Assembly: GCF_023343835.1 (NCBI RefSeq)
Contig: NC_064440.1
Coordinates: 32,247,537-32,311,536, forward strand
Reading direction: 5' to 3'
DNA length: 64,000 nucleotides
Source: Lagopus muta
Taxonomy: Eukaryota > Chordata > Aves > Galliformes > Phasianidae
Positions within the stretch are counted from its first letter, which is position 1, and every line of letters begins with the position of its first letter. Both the position numbers and the translations under genes were made by a program. Shown here piece by piece: positions 27,601 through 41,751 of this stretch. The notes beneath the pieces are model-generated. The model did no database searches, was not told the DNA's origin, and saw nothing but the letters and a program-made list of their open reading frames with translations.

Positions 27601-29886
27601 TCTTTTATCCATAGGCATCAGAAACTTCAACCACCAGGGCTTGCATTAAAACACAGTTATTGAACCATGTGAGATCTTGCTAGTCTGGGAAAATACTTTT
27701 CAGATCTCAGCATAAGATTTGCTCCTATCTGAGACTAATTTGCTAGGGTGGATGGGAGCCCATTACCTTTCAAAATCCACGTTCACATGCAAACTGGAAT
27801 GTTTCTCAGAAGCTCAGCTGCCTCCTGGTTCGCAGAGCTTGCTGGAGGAATAACAGCCTGATTGCAGTCCTGAAGAAATAATTCTGGGAAGAGTTGGGTT
27901 TTGCTTTTTGTTTTTCTGATATATTTTTTTAAAATCTAATTAATTAGCAGGAAGAGAACAGAGAAAGATCTCTCAGGGCCTTTCAGACCTCTATGGAGAA
28001 GAGAAAAAAGCCGCAGCGCATAAAAAATCGTCATTATTAAAGACATTTTTAGAAGTTGCCAGGAAATTTAAATGCCAGAAATTACTTATGTGCTATGCAT
28101 ATTCCCATGTTTTTGTATTCACACAGTCCTTAAAACGAATGCTGGAAAATTAATTTTCCTTAATCTCACATGCAGTATGTAAATCAAATACCTCTTCTAC
28201 CTGAAACCGTGGTTTTGGCACTTATGGAACCTGTAAGAACTTCTGACTAGATGTTTGTCCAGTGTTTGCACCTTGGCTTTCCTAGGATGGCCTCCTGTGC
28301 CTTTTCTGAATGATAAACCCTGGGTGAGTACCCAGTTTCCATCAGGTATCTCTGAGCCAAAGCATAGCGGCTGGCTCGTGTTTGGCATTGCAGCAGAACA
28401 TGTCATTGCATTCATTGCATTAGCCTGAAGTTTTAGGAATAAGGTGGCTTTAATTGCTGCCAGGTCATGAGAAAGGAGGAAGAACTGGGGAGAAGGAGTA
28501 GAGGAGTGTCTTTGGGACAGCTGTGACGGAGGTAGCACTTGGCCAGCCAGCATAGCGTGATCTTTCTTTGAGTTTGGGTTTCTTTGGGTTTCAGAAAGAA
28601 GCTTTCATTCTGTCCTGTAGGTCCAGCAACCTCAAATAAGGCTGAATCTGGATGAAAGGAAATCTGCTGAGATTAGAGTTACAGTGGAAAATGGATCAAA
28701 ATATTAGGATTAGGAGTATCATAAATGTACGACTTAAGAAGGGAAGCTATAGCACTCAGAGCATTGAGGAGAGAGAAGCTTTTTCTAGGGTCATGGTGGA
28801 TGCCAGTTTCCTGTGTGCCCCTCATGACAAGGCTAGAGTTTCTGAAAGAAGGGAGTGAGGAAAAAAAAATAATGGGGAGTTCTTATTGTGATCCTAACAG
28901 CTCAGCTGGGAAATGGCATTTATGAGGGAGAGTGGCTTTATACAAAGTACATCATCAACGATACAACTGTTTGCTTAGGTGGAGTTTACCTGGTGTTAAG
29001 GGTTAGGATCAGGTGTTCTTAAAGAAAGTGGCACTTTTTTTTCTCCCCCATATATGTATGTTTTCATCTCCATGTGAAATTCTCTCTGTATTTATTTCAA
29101 ACATGCATGAATATAGATACATCGGTCTGCATTTTTTCTTCAGAGTTGCAGTGAATAGGGCTGTTTTTCTGGGACTTGTCTCTTGCTGTTGTTTTAGAGA
29201 CTGGTGGTCGTGGAGCAGCTGGAGTTAAGGTAGAGTTGCTCCTCCACCAAGACAGACACAAAGAGTCTTCCTGGCAATGAGTTTACCAGTTATGAAAACA
29301 GCACAAAACCCAGTGATTCTGGAAGTAATGACCTCCTGTAAGCTTTTGCAGGGCTGAACCAGTTGTTGGTTTGGTTTTTTTTCTTCCTCTGGGGTTATGG
29401 CTAGGGATGTGGAATGAGAGCAGATGCGATCACTTTCTACACACGCTCTTATTGCTAAATAAGATCACGTGGTTTTACTTTGGCTTAGACAAAGATACTG
29501 TTATCATGAATATGATTTTCACTGTAATTAGAAATACGGTTTTCTTAAAATAAAGCGATGGGCAGAACAAGTTTCATCCATGCGTGGTACAATTTAGAGG
29601 AACAGCAGCCTTTGTAGAAGCAGTTCCGTTGCTTTTTTTCTCGGGACACTCCTTACCTGGATATGTTTTTCATCGTGGATTTAGAAAGTGACGAGCCGTG
29701 CAGTTTCCTACTGGTTATTTTATGACCCATGGAATTAGGAAGAGCTGTGATGTTTGGTAGGAGGAAGCATCCTGAGATAAGTTTTAATGCTGGAGCTGCA
29801 TAACATGGTATGATTTTCTTGGGGCTTGTAGGGGCAGCTGGAGTACGGCTTTCTGAAAGCGGTCCTCCATTTAAAACCACAGAACA
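24601..29886. other. Non-coding stretch with an A-run
   Basis: An 18-base A-run lies at 25550-25567. No exon, RNA gene or CR1 fragment was recognised. Open frames are short and unsupported. Confidence 0.45.
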
Positions 29887-30036
29887 TCTCCACGGATGGG
29901 GCATCCACCACCTCTCTGAGCAACCTGGGCACATTGCTGGCTCATGTCCAGCTTGCCATCCAGCAAGTCCTCTTTGGTGGGGCCACCCTCTGTCTTTACA
30001 TCTCCCAGCTTGTATTGATAGCAAGGGTTGCCACGT
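29887..30036 (-). repeat. CR1 LINE internal fragment, deleted
   Basis: Two pieces resembling the reverse strand of CR1 coding sequence are joined. The first is the 'gatggggcatccaccacctct' block near 29895. The second, from about 29930, is the 'tggctcatgtccagctt' to 'cttgtattgatagcaagggttgcc' block. Intervening CR1 sequence is missing, so this is an internally deleted and diverged copy. Boundaries are approximate. Confidence 0.75.
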
Positions 30037-33000
30037 CTTTTGAAGAACAAGGAACGGGACAGGGGAATGGATTTTGTGTTCTGCTGACTTCCATGTGTGG
30101 TTTCCAAAGGAGAGGGTGCCATTTCTTTTTTTATAGTTTGTTGTACCTCGATGTTAGAATGTGGAATGATATTTTATAGGCTTGAGTAACTATCCATGCA
30201 GGTATGTTTTGGCCAAAGTTGGGGATAGAGGTCAGGTTTCAGAAAAGCATCAATTAGGAGGATGGTTGTCCATTGACACGTAGGCACGGTGCAGGGACCA
30301 GTTGGAATGAGGTGACGATCTTCATTTTTGCAGACAGTGGTTACTCGAGTTCTGTTTTCCTCTGGGTTTATGTTACGTGCATTAACCTGTAACATTACGA
30401 AGAGCAAATACTAAAGGAAGACATAGATCTAGCATGAAGATCTGTATTGGAGGAAAGGAATGGCTTTGAGTCAGCTCGGTTAGCCGTGCTGCTTATATTG
30501 GGCTGATGATTAACACTGGAGTTTCAGAAAGGAAGAAGAGAGGACTTCATTTTCTTACCGAATGTTGAATTTTCCACCCAGTTAAAGTAAGGATCGTGGT
30601 TCACTGAATGAATGACTTTTATTTAGTTTTCAGTAAGTATCAGCCAGCTAGGATTAGAAGTAGCACAGTATTAAGGCCTACAAAGAAGAAAACAGAACTC
30701 TGGTTTCCTACTGCTTCTTGCATTGGACAGGAAGAAAGCTCCTCCCAGTGTGTTCTTGTGAATGTTTGCTTGAGTTTTTGGGGATATTTCACAGCAAAGC
30801 AAGACTAAGGAAGTGCATTTGTGCGAGTGTCACTTCTGCACTGCAGTTTGTGACACCCTCTATCTGACTGAGGCAAATTATCTTTGAGAGAAAAAAAAGG
30901 GAGAAGGACAAACGGGCTGGTATGTTTCTAAGGAAAATATGGAGCTTGAGACTTTCTGACACCTCTGTGGGCTGGCAGGAGCACACAGCATCCTGAAATG
31001 TTTTGGATGGAGAAGAGGACATGAAGAGTCACTTAAAAGATGCTCTGTAAGCCAGAGGCAAAGCCCAGACAGTGAAAAGGTGCAAAGACAGTAACACTGT
31101 GGGATGGCCGGACCCAGGTGCAGATTTCTTATCAGGATGTTTATTAGATTGTGAGTTGACTCTTATGTTATTAAAGCAAGTGGTGTGGCTCAGTAGATTC
31201 TATCCTGTTTAAGTAGGGAGTGTGGGAGACCTTGCAGACAGTGCTGCTATCACGGCTGTGCTTAAAAGCTTAAAGGCAGTAAAGCTTCCATGTTGGCAGT
31301 AGATTTCAACAAGTCCATCAGTGTGTGAAGCCAGCAAGACCAGCTGAGTTCATCGTTGTCCTAATCCCTATGATTACAGTAGCGTAGCATCAAGATGCGC
31401 TGGAGTGAGATGAGATCATTGAAAAATAGGAGGAACTGAGCAGCAGGTTTGTCAGCCCGGGGAGGTAGCAGGGACACTATCAGGGATGGGGAAGGTGATC
31501 TGGGGACAAAGTGTGCGATATCAGAGCTCTCACAAAAGTCCTTTTTAATGGGAATTGCTGGGGCTCAGTAGCGCTGCAGCTTGTCCTTTAAAAACAAAAC
31601 AAAACAAAAAAGTTGTTGTAACATTATGCTTCATTGCTGAAGGAATGGCAACAGTTTCCTCTTCAGAATAGACTCCCCAGAGCCAAGCTGATGATTGCGT
31701 TTGCATGAGTTAAAGCATATATAGACTCATTCAGAGGGGCTGCTATCCCAGTGAAGGTGAGAGATCAATCCCACAGAGACAGATGTGATGTGCGTGAGAT
31801 ATGCAGCCCTGTACAATGCGGTGTAGGCGTGTGGCCTGCCCAGAAACGTAGAGTCTGAGTCAGAAAGCTGTCAGCACGGTCCTCATCGTCCCTTGGAGCT
31901 CAGAGGGGCTCTTGAGGATGGAGCTAAGCAGCGGAGGAAGCACACAGTTTGTCCTGAAATGCACTTTCACTCCCCTTCACACCAGGAGCTCTGCCTCCTT
32001 TCACAGTGTGCTGCAAAAGTGATGTGAGAATGAAGCCTACTGAGTATATAGCTTACATAGCAGAAGAAATGCTGAATCCATCTGCAGTCTTTACTGCTAC
32101 AGAATTCTCTTCATCGGGTTGGTTTTTTTTTTTTTTTTTCATCTGGGAATTTGTAAGAACTGTTTCAAAAAACGTATCAGCAAGGCAAATAAATCTGCCT
32201 GTGGTTTAGTGCAGCCTGTGCAGTTGGTTTCCTATAGAGGTTTCCAGTTGGAGGTTATTTTGGGTGATATTGATTGGTGTTATTTTTCTTTGGAGTCTGG
32301 TCAGTTTTGTAAAATCACTGTTGTGTGCAATGAAGGCCCTCCTTTAAGGCTGGGGAGGGCTGGAACAATAATGGGAGAAAAGGCCTTTGCACTGTCATTT
32401 TCTCTGCAGATCTGAAAGTACCCTGGGCTTTTCCGAGTGGAAAGCTCTTCCCAGAGGAGGCACTGGGGGCAGTGACCCAGCAGCCCTACTTGCACCTCCG
32501 GGGCCTGGAGGTAATTCCGAGGGCAGGTGAGCTCCAAGGGCAGCTTTCCTGGAGCAAAGCTATTCACTCCCAGTGTAGGGCACTTCACCTTGCCCTCCTT
32601 CCCGCAGTGCATCTTCTCAATCTTGTTGTACCATGCCTTCTTCGTGGCACGCACAGTTGTGGCTCTGTTTTGTTAGCAGTGCTGCGTCCCGCTCTAGCTG
32701 GTACCATCTGAGTTTGTCATTGTAGAGGGGTAGATGTATTTTTCTTCTGGATGGAGCACTCTTCTAGATGTTTTTTGAATTACTGGCAGGCAATACTTAC
32801 ATATCACAAAATATATTAATTTTACGTACAGCCACTGTTTTGGAGATTTCTCATTTGCCTGTGATCATCACCTACTATTTTCCCCACAAATTTACACTGT
32901 TGGGATCTTTTCTTCTTCCTCTTGCTGAGAGAAATACAAATACATTCAGTGAAAGCCAGCTAACGTATGGGGAAAAAACATATCACCCCCAAGGGAAGGA

Positions 33001-33684
33001 TAGAGAGCAGGAATACTTGGGCAATGCATATGTAATATAAATCATTCTTTGCGTAGTCGATTACCTTGAGGTTAAAGGGATTAGAGTTACTCTCTTCTTC
33101 AGGGCAAGAGGTGAGCTGTTCTGTTCAGTGCAGCACCCAAGCCCTTGTGTGGTCCTGCATCTCGTGGATTGAGGCAGCTGGTCTGAGGTTACTGTTCTTT
33201 AGGGTTTTGTGCCTTCTAGTGGTTTGGGGTGGAAATGATGCAGGCAGGGAGATGCTGGGCGTGGGAGTTGGCTGCATCCTGTCTGCTGCACGCTTTAGAG
33301 TGAATGGGAACTGCTACTGAGCTGGAGCGCTTTGGAGTCTGCATTCAGCTTCTCAGGGTGGAAATGGCTGTAGCACTTAGAATTTGATATATGCTTTTTC
33401 TGTATGCACCTCTTCTTGGCCTCACAGATCTATTTTTTTCCCCTTGTGAGCAGTTGTTTCTCCCTTCTCTGCTGTGCTGATACAGTGAGTTGTGAGGCTG
33501 TGCTGTGAACCAGACCACTGAGCTTCTTTGGTGAAAGAGCAGCCTCCTTCCCTCCACCTCCTTCCCTCCACCTCTTTTTTTGGGGTTCAGACTGTTCCTG
33601 TGGCTGAAGCAATGCTGTGGCCCTGAAAGTAAAAGGGAGAGACCAGAGCTGAAAACTTGTTGTCACCAGTGTGAGATGGACTGA
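30037..33684. other. Non-coding stretch, nothing recognised
   Basis: No exon or RNA gene is visible. A T-run occurs near 32124-32139, and a 14-base CT-rich unit is repeated twice at 33543-33570. Short frames are present on both strands without a family signature. Confidence 0.45.
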
Positions 33685-34128
33685 ATCACAGAGTGGCTTA
33701 GGTTGGAAGGGACCTTAAAGATCATCTAGTTCTAACCTCCCTGCTGTTATCACAGCTGCCACTCATCAGATCAGGGCTGCGCAGGGCCCCATCCAACCTT
33801 GCCTTGAACTCCAGGAATGGGACATCCACACCTTCTTCAGGCAACTCATTCCAGTGCCTCACCACTCTCTGAATAAGAGTTTCTTCTTAATATCTAACCT
33901 AAATATTCGCTCTTTGAAGCTAAAGGCATTCCCCCTTGTCCTATTACTATTAGATGGTATAAAAAATCAGTCTCCTTACAGCTTGTAAGCTCCTCTCAAG
34001 TACTAGCGGGACACAGTGAGGTCTTGTTGGAGCCTTCTCTTCTCCAGGCTGAACAAGACCAAATCCTTCAATCTTTCTTAGTAAGAGAGGTGCTTCCAGC
34101 CTTCCAATTGCCTTTGGCTTCATCTTAG
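33685..34128 (-). repeat. CR1 LINE 3' part, longest copy in window
   Basis: On the plus strand it opens with the 'atcacagagtggcttaggtt' type terminus. It then follows the reversed CR1 order: 'ggaagggacc', 'catccaaccttgccttgaac', 'catccacaccttcttcaggc', 'ccccttgtcctattact' and 'cttctccaggctgaacaa'. About 440 bases of the element are present on the minus strand and the 5' end is truncated. Moderate divergence indicates an older insertion. The far end is estimated. Confidence 0.92.
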
Positions 34129-37100
34129 AATATGTATTCTAATATGCATGTATAGTTCGTATGTTTATTCTGAAGTCATTATCCAACAAGGGATTCACAC
34201 AGTAGCCAAAAAGGTGGTGGATGGGACCCACCACTTGAACTGTAGGGACTTGTAAACGTGCAACGCCTACAGAGTTCATCTCTGCCTGGTTAAATGAATC
34301 TTTTTGCATGCAGTAAGTGCAGTTCTAGTATAACTTCAGCACAATTCCTCTCTGTTTCATCAGTCTAACTGGGATTGGCACTTGAGTCAATATTACCTGC
34401 CTGCTTTGAAGATGTGCATAGCTTCCATTGGGGGAGTATGGGAGAAGGAAATGGAAAAGGGTGGTGCGAGTCATGGGAAAAGGGTCACGATGCCATGAAA
34501 AATCCTCTTCCTTTAGACAACTGGATGTCAGATCCCTAGGTTCGCTCAGATCAAAGGCAGTAACCAAGTGTTGGAGTACACCAGTATTGTGCTGTGCCTG
34601 CCTGCTGCTGGCAGTCCACGGAGAGAGATGGATCCTCCTTACAAGGAGCATAGTGTGGGAGGAGTCTGATGTTCCACCAGATAAATCCCCTGAGCTGCTG
34701 GTGGAACAAGCCGCCTTGTTTCCCCAAACCCTGCACCCAAGCTACACAGGTATCACAGAAAGGCTGGAAAAGTATATTTGTCTTAAATTGCCTGCCATTC
34801 TTTTTTTTTTCTTTTTTTTTTTTTTTTTTTTTGGTATTAGCGTTTGTTTTGTTTGTCCTTTTTGAGGGGGGAAATTCTGTCTTGCGGAGAGATGAAACTT
34901 GACATGCTGCAATAAACAGCCAGTGGGCTAGCTATATATTTAGACAATTTTGAGAAGGTGTCATACTGCTTGTTTTCTGCAGTTGTGCTATCTATCACGT
35001 TGGGTTAACTGAGAGCTGAAATAAGGGCTAACCACGTGCCAGGTGATCACGTCAAAATGCTGCAATGGCCATGGATACCAAAACATTTTCAAATGCGGTG
35101 TTCTGTGTCTTATTTTAAGGTGACCTCAAAACCAAGCCTGTCTGAAGGAGCACATAGGTTTCGTGTAAAGCGGGGCTGAATTCAGTGGATGTGGATGTTG
35201 AAGTAGCTCTTAGCTGTGCCAGGAGGCCCCTTAGACCGGAGCATATGCAGGCAACCTCATCTCCTGCATCGAAGTGTGCATCCTTGGATGCATTCGGTTT
35301 GGGTCCACAGTGAGATAGTAGCGTAAGGGAACTATCTCTGGAGTATATTTCATTTTATTCTCTGAATATAGGTAAGCTTTTTTTGTTCAGTGTGCACTAA
35401 AGCATCATACAAAGATCAAGATAAATTTTCTCTTCTCTGAGACCACTGTAAGGTCTTCATTTACGGCCAGTTCTTCCTGGCCATAATATTTCCTGTCAGA
35501 CATGAGACTGTTTATAGAGCGGCGTGGGTGTAGATGTGTTTGGGTTTTCTGTAAGGGTTTGACAAAAGGAGAATGTATTATTTTCGGTCTAAAGACAAGA
35601 GAATGTATGTATGACAGCTGGTCCCACAGCTCACGAGCAGCGATGCTTAGGTTAAGAAACTAATGTAGAGCTTCTTGCAGAACTGTATCTGGAGTATTTG
35701 TTACTAGAAGATGTGGTACTGAAAGGTATGGGATTACTAAGGCTGCACGAATCTTTTTTGTGCCTTATGTCAGATATAGCTAGTAAAACACGTTTCAATC
35801 ACAGTATGTTCTTGCTGTCACAAGCCTGTGTAAACACTGTTGCAGCTAAATTGGGTATGCAACTTTTTGGTGGTGTGCAGAGGGCTGTTTTGCCTTCATA
35901 TGCCTGACCGTGAAACAGCGCCACGAGAGCCATACATTCCTCTGCCAAAGTAGAAGTTAGAAGCAATAGTCCTTTTCATTCCTTTCCTGAGATTCCTGTA
36001 AAGTGCCTTTTTCCAAATGGCTCACGACAGCTTCCCCGTACAAGCAATTAAAATAAAAAGAAGACCAGCAAGTCTTGAATTGTTTCAAAGCTAAGCAAAA
36101 CGAAACAAAGCCCATCTGCCTATACAAAATACCCTTGAGTGAAGCACATCCTTTCTTATGAAGCGTAATTTACCAAATACTTAGATAAACAGCAATAGCA
36201 TGTCTGTTTTTGCAACATCAAAGGATTTCCTGTGTTTCTTGATCTTACTTCAGCTAGTATCATCTCCTCTCATTAGTTTAAACCTGAAGGAAGTACTTCT
36301 CTCTGCTATCAAGGAATAGCCTGAATGTTTTGAAATAAATGCAGATCACTCTTCTTTTTCTCTTTGCCTGTATAAGAGACATCCGGTAGTATATTCCCTC
36401 CTCCAGATGTGACCAGCACCTGAAGGATCCCAGCAGTGGGTTGAACAGAGAGGCCAAAGGATGGGCAAGATGCAGCTAACTGGACATGTTAGGACAGATA
36501 GTTGCTTATGGGGGAAGCTGGCAACCAAACCCTATGGTTACTATGCCTTCAGTTATGTATATAGTGGAAAAGGAAAGCCAAGTCTGGGATTTTTTTTCTC
36601 CTTGGTGTGATAACAGCCTTGAACTTGGGCAACGCCATTAGCCATGCCTTGGCATGGCAATCGTAGCACAAGCGCGCACACTGAGATTTCAGGTTTTTAA
36701 TAGGACATCAGGCACAGACAATAACTGAAAGAATTTTCCAAATGTCTTTATGGCAGTATCAAAATGTATTACAACTGCAGTATTTCCCAAGAGGGGACTG
36801 GAAGTTCTTTCAAAGCTAGGGGCTCTGTACCTATTATGCTGTGAGCTTCCTTAGATGGCAGTAAAAAAAGGACAGACTCCTTTGTTCGGGAGCAACCTGT
36901 GGATGGAATGAATTCAGGAGAGACACTTTGCTAAGGCAGCAAAGTCCTCAAATGTTACAGGCAGCTTGCCAAGTTCAGTACAGCAATTGCATTCATAAGG
37001 GCTACGAGGAAACGAAGACAAATGATCACTTAGTGCACCAGAAGCGCTTATTTTCTCTTTCCCTCTCTTTCCCATGAAATGGGAAGAAATGAACTCATTT

Positions 37101-40100
37101 TTTAACTCTTCTACTAGCTTTGGTTTGGAAATCTACATTGAGGTAGAAGTGGGAGAGAATCCTTTCTCTGTAATTAAGAACTGGGCAGGCCATAGTAAGG
37201 CTGTAGCTCTGGAGCACGCTCCGTGTTGTGCTGCCACGCATTTACAAGAAGATGCTGGTTGTTAACTGGGGAACATCAGAAAGCAGAAAGACCGGTGCTT
37301 GCTTAATTGTTTTTTAGGGTAAATACTGTAAGTTCTAAGTATGTGTCACTTTTTTGTGGTTAGAAATTGCTGTTTCAAACCCCAAATTATTGGAGTTATT
37401 CTGCCCTTTTCCGTTAGTTGAAAGAGCCCTTTTGTGCCTCAGATTTCCTGCCTGGAAAGCGCTGTTTTGTGTCCTCAGAGCAGTTGGGAAGTCGAAGGGG
37501 AAGGTGTGTTTGCAAGGGATCCTACTCTCCAGTGCTGGGTGAAATGTGGCGCTGGAGTCCCACTTGCCTGTGCTGTTGCTGCGAGCTAAACACAGATTTG
37601 TGAGACTTGGTCCAGGTGCATAACTGAAGGATCAACTGGGTGGATAGCCCTTCCCCTCCTGTGTGACGAGAGGAGTAGTGTTTTCAGCAGAAGGGTTAAC
37701 AAATCACTTCTTTGAACCTAATTCACTTTTGCTTAAGTTCCTTCCCAGCACAAGGAGAGATTTATTGTTTTCTGCTACCCAGCCTATCCCAACCCACATA
37801 TTCCCATGTGGGAGTGGCATGGTCTGTATTGATTTTGTAAGGGTAGTTGTAGAAGGCAGCACACAGCTTTGGGACACGCTTCTCAAAGAGCATGGCGATG
37901 TCCTTCTGAAGTAGCTTGGTACTTGGTCAGGCAGAAAACTCTCTGCGTTCAACATAGGATTGATGCTAAAAAAAAAAACCTCTCAGAAATGTTTTGACTG
38001 TCATCAATCTGAATGGAGCTCATAAATTCCGTGTCGTAAATCTTTAGCACGTGAAAAACTTCCTCTCCTAGGCAGGCGGAAAGATGAGCCAAGTTTTTTG
38101 ATTGCAGAGACGGCAATTAATTAGGACTGGCAGATAATTATTTGAATTTCTCACATTTTGTCGGGATGAGCCGGTGAGTTTTGGGTTTGATCACTGGCAA
38201 TGAAAGACTGAGAGGTGTCTCTCCAGCAGTGGTTGGGCGTTCGATGCTTTTCAGTCATCCTTTGGAAGTACTATCGGGAATTGGTTCATGAGGTTTGAAG
38301 GACCATGGAGGCATTTCAGGAAGCAGGATGATTGTGAGGTGATCTTGTACAGTCTGGAAGAAAGAAACTTTGGGCACAGAGTCACCTATCCCCACTTCCT
38401 CTTCACTTCTGGAGGAGGAAGCAAGAGAGCAAGTTGTCCTGCTTGTTGATCCCAGTTTTCCTGTGTGGGTGCAATTTCCATTGTGGCAGATTTTGAGAAC
38501 TCTACTGGAAAAGGTGCTGCCATTCAGGCCCAGGTCTGAAGTTAGACTGAGACCTGCAGAGGTCCTTTGCAATGTAAATTATTCCGGGACTGAAGGATTG
38601 TATGCGGTGTGTGAGTTAAACATTACATGCATTGAAATTAGACGTGTTTTAGCCATTTCACTAAGGTTAGTAAAATCTTAAAGCAGTGTTATCACAGTTC
38701 CTAATGAATTCACATTCTGTATAAATATTTATAAACATGCAGCTTCCACAGCGTAGTGTTGCATTTTCCTGAAGATCTCTGGCTAGAAACAAAAGCTTTA
38801 AGAGCTCCCTTATCCCTACTTACTGAGGCACTCTTGGCTCAATAGCAAAACCTGCCCGTTGAGTGCCCATCTGTATTTGTTCTGTCCTCCTGAAATGCTA
38901 ATCCCGTTTATCCTCTTGCCATAGGCTCACTAAGTCTTTTTATTTGGTGATTAGTGCTAGGCTCGATTTTTGCCTTTAAGTACTGGCAAAACATGCTGAA
39001 ATAATGGCGTAGGCATGGCAAAATTTGGATAAACAGAATTGTCAAGGAAGTGCCCAAAAATGTCCAGGACAGAATGCTGAAGATGCTGAGGCGGAGATGT
39101 CTGTTCACAGCCATTAGTCTTGGATGAAAATCAAGGGGAGATTTAGGTGAATAATGTGGGAAAATAGGTATGTATAGGGGCCCGCGATATGGGACTCTGA
39201 TTTTTGATCTCGTGACAGCAGGTCAAATTCTGCTTACTTCAGTGGAACTGTTCTAGCTGAAGATCTGCTTTTGTGGCTTCTAAAATCAGCTGCGAATGTG
39301 TGACGGGGATGGCTTGACTGTCTTCACTAAATCTGAGACATTTCTGGTAAATATTCAACAGTTAATACATTGCTAGAGGAGGACCAGTTGTAGGAGAACC
39401 AAAGGTCTTTACGTAGCGTCATAAATTACAGCTGGTAGCAGTGGTGCCCTGTGGTCTTTGAGTGACCTGCTGAATAAAACAGCCCATAGTATTGCGTCCT
39501 GTGCTCACTGGAGAACCTTTTTAGAGTTAGCATGGAGTTTTTAAAATGCAGATGATCTGCCTACGTAACTGTATCTAGTCCCCAGTCCAATTGTTCCAAT
39601 GGTTAATTCCTCCTCACTATTGAAAGGAAATAATGCTTAACGTGGCCTGAATTTATGTAGCGTCATCCCTTGGCCATTGGGCTTCTTTATGTCTTTGCGT
39701 GCCTGGAATTGATGGTGTCTGAAATGTTTCCCCAGCTGTTTGGTTACAGACCAGCAGGATTTGGTTAAGCCGTTAGGTTTCACTTGTGGCTTTTTTTACC
39801 AAAGTTTACGTCTACCAAGACAAGATGCTGAACAGCTTTCACGTAGTCTACGCAGCCACGTTTACCTGGCTAGCTCTCATCTGAACCACTGTTCTGTTGG
39901 CTTCAGACACCTCTGGTCCTGCAGAAGTGTCAAATTAATGACACTTCTGCAGAGTGCAAATTAATGACAGCTGCAGAGAGGGCTGGAGGTGGAATTTAGA
40001 CTCACCACATCCCAAAAATATCCATAAACAAGGATGTCAGGGTCTTCTCCAGACAGAGTTGTCGTAACAAGTTCTAGGATTTCGTTTGCCTGTAATCTCT

Positions 40101-41685
40101 AATTTGATTACAAATAACAGTGCATAACATTCGCTTCACAGTAACGTATCCAGACGCTGTGCAGTAGTAATGAATTCATGTCGTTAGCGCGATGAAAATA
40201 GCGGTTGTGTTAATGAATATGGAAAGAAGCATGTTTATTTAATGCAGACTTGTGGTGTCAGACTTCTACGCTTATTGGAAGTAAATAATGGATGTGATAT
40301 CTGCCCAACATACTCTCCGTTCCTTTGGTAAATGTATGGTGTTAAATGATTGACGCACATTCAGCCTCTTCCTCAGCAAACCTGAGTCTTACAGCTGTTC
40401 TGCACCCCACAGATGCATCCAAGGGTTTTGGTGCCCGTCTCCTACTGCTCTCACGTTGTGTTGTCTGCTGCTGTAATTGACAAACTTCAAAGGATGCTCT
40501 CTGCATACAGCACTGCTTTTGGAGTTAGTGCTCAGGCCTGTTGCTATCCTGATACTCTTGCTGGTAGAGTTTTAACTCTGGCTCCACTGGGAGGAGGCTC
40601 AATCCCATATTTAGAGATTGCTCGCCTTTCGTATGACATCAAAAATAACATTTTAAAAGCGCTTTTTCTCCACTTCTATGATTGAGGAATGGTAGAGACA
40701 GATTAAAATTTGGGCTAAAGTTGTACAGTTCTGTACAGCTTCTACAAGTTGTAGATCATCTGCAAAATATATTTCTTGGGAAATACAGCTTAGCCCCAGA
40801 CACCGAGGGATCAGACAAACTTTAGATCATATCCAAGTCAGACCCAAGAATCCAGAAACATAGCAAAACTGCAATGAGTAAGTGCTTCGTCTTTACCTCG
40901 TTTGCGGTCAGCGGGGATCTGTGGATGCTGAGGAAGCGATAAGCAGGAGTGTGAGCGGGTTCTGTACCCCAGCCCCACCAGCAAGTCAGACAGCACCTTC
41001 CACTAACTCTTAAATAATGCAGCACTGCTATCACTGTGATGCTAATTGCTGGCACAGCCTGAGTTATGGAGTCATAAACAGAGAGCGTTTAGTATCGCAT
41101 GGGGGATTATTTACAGTAGAGAAGCGAGTACAGAATTCTCAGAGTGATTTCGGGGTGGATTTCACATTTAACTTAGGATAACTACCTTGATAAAAGCCCC
41201 GAGAGAAAAATTCTATCTTGTAGGTTTTTCAGGATTGCTATTGTACGGGTTACAGATCTTACACTTTTCATTTAGATATGCTAAGTAGGTTTTTCCTTCC
41301 GTTAATAATGAGAAAATTTTCCCTTTTTTGTATGCTTTTCAGAATTAAAATTAGTATTAACGTTATTTGGCCATCTGGTTGTGAAGGGAATTTCAATATG
41401 CGAGCAAGAAAATTAATTTCATTTTTAAAAGGATACTACTGGGTGGAGAAAAGCCACGCGAAGGAGAATTTGTGTGGTTGGACTTCTCTGCAGTGGATTC
41501 AGGAGTCATCTGCAGTGATAAAATTCTTCTCTTTTGGCAGAGGAAAGCTTTGGGACACCCCTGACAGGGCTGGCATCCTCATTCTGTTTAACTCTTCCAG
41601 GGGTCAACCAGTTTTCTAGAAATGCAGATCCCAAATCTGGTGCTTTAGCCGTGGCCTTTCCCCCACTGAAGAGAGCGGAAGGGTT
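34129..41685. other. Non-coding stretch with T-run and hairpins
   Basis: A T-rich tract at 34801-34832 is interrupted by one C. A short palindrome lies at 36641-36658 (stem GCCATGCC, loop TT), and a longer hairpin at 39919-39952 is listed separately. No gene was recognised. Confidence 0.45.
39919..39952. repeat. Perfect 14-bp inverted repeat, 6-base loop
   Basis: CTGCAGAAGTGTCA at 39919-39932 is followed by AATTAA and then its exact reverse complement at 39939-39952. The right half is also part of an imperfect direct duplication: the segment starting at 39931 recurs from 39957, 26 bases on, with a small deletion. Origin by template switching is possible. No regulatory role is shown. Confidence 0.85.
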
Positions 41686-41751
41686 GTTTCACGATGACCC
41701 TTTGGGTCCCTTCCAACCCGAGCCGTTATATGATTCTACGATTCCATGTAC
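41686..41751 (+). repeat. CR1 LINE 3' terminus
   Basis: Contains 'gatgaccctttgggtccctt', then 'ccaacccgagccgttatatg' and 'attctacgattcc', the CR1 3' tail in the plus orientation. Only the last 65 bases or so are clear, and sequence upstream of 41686 is not obviously CR1. Confidence 0.85.

Noticed and set aside
33543-33570. Two copies of a 14-base CT-rich unit
   Set aside because: Too short and simple to be more than local slippage.
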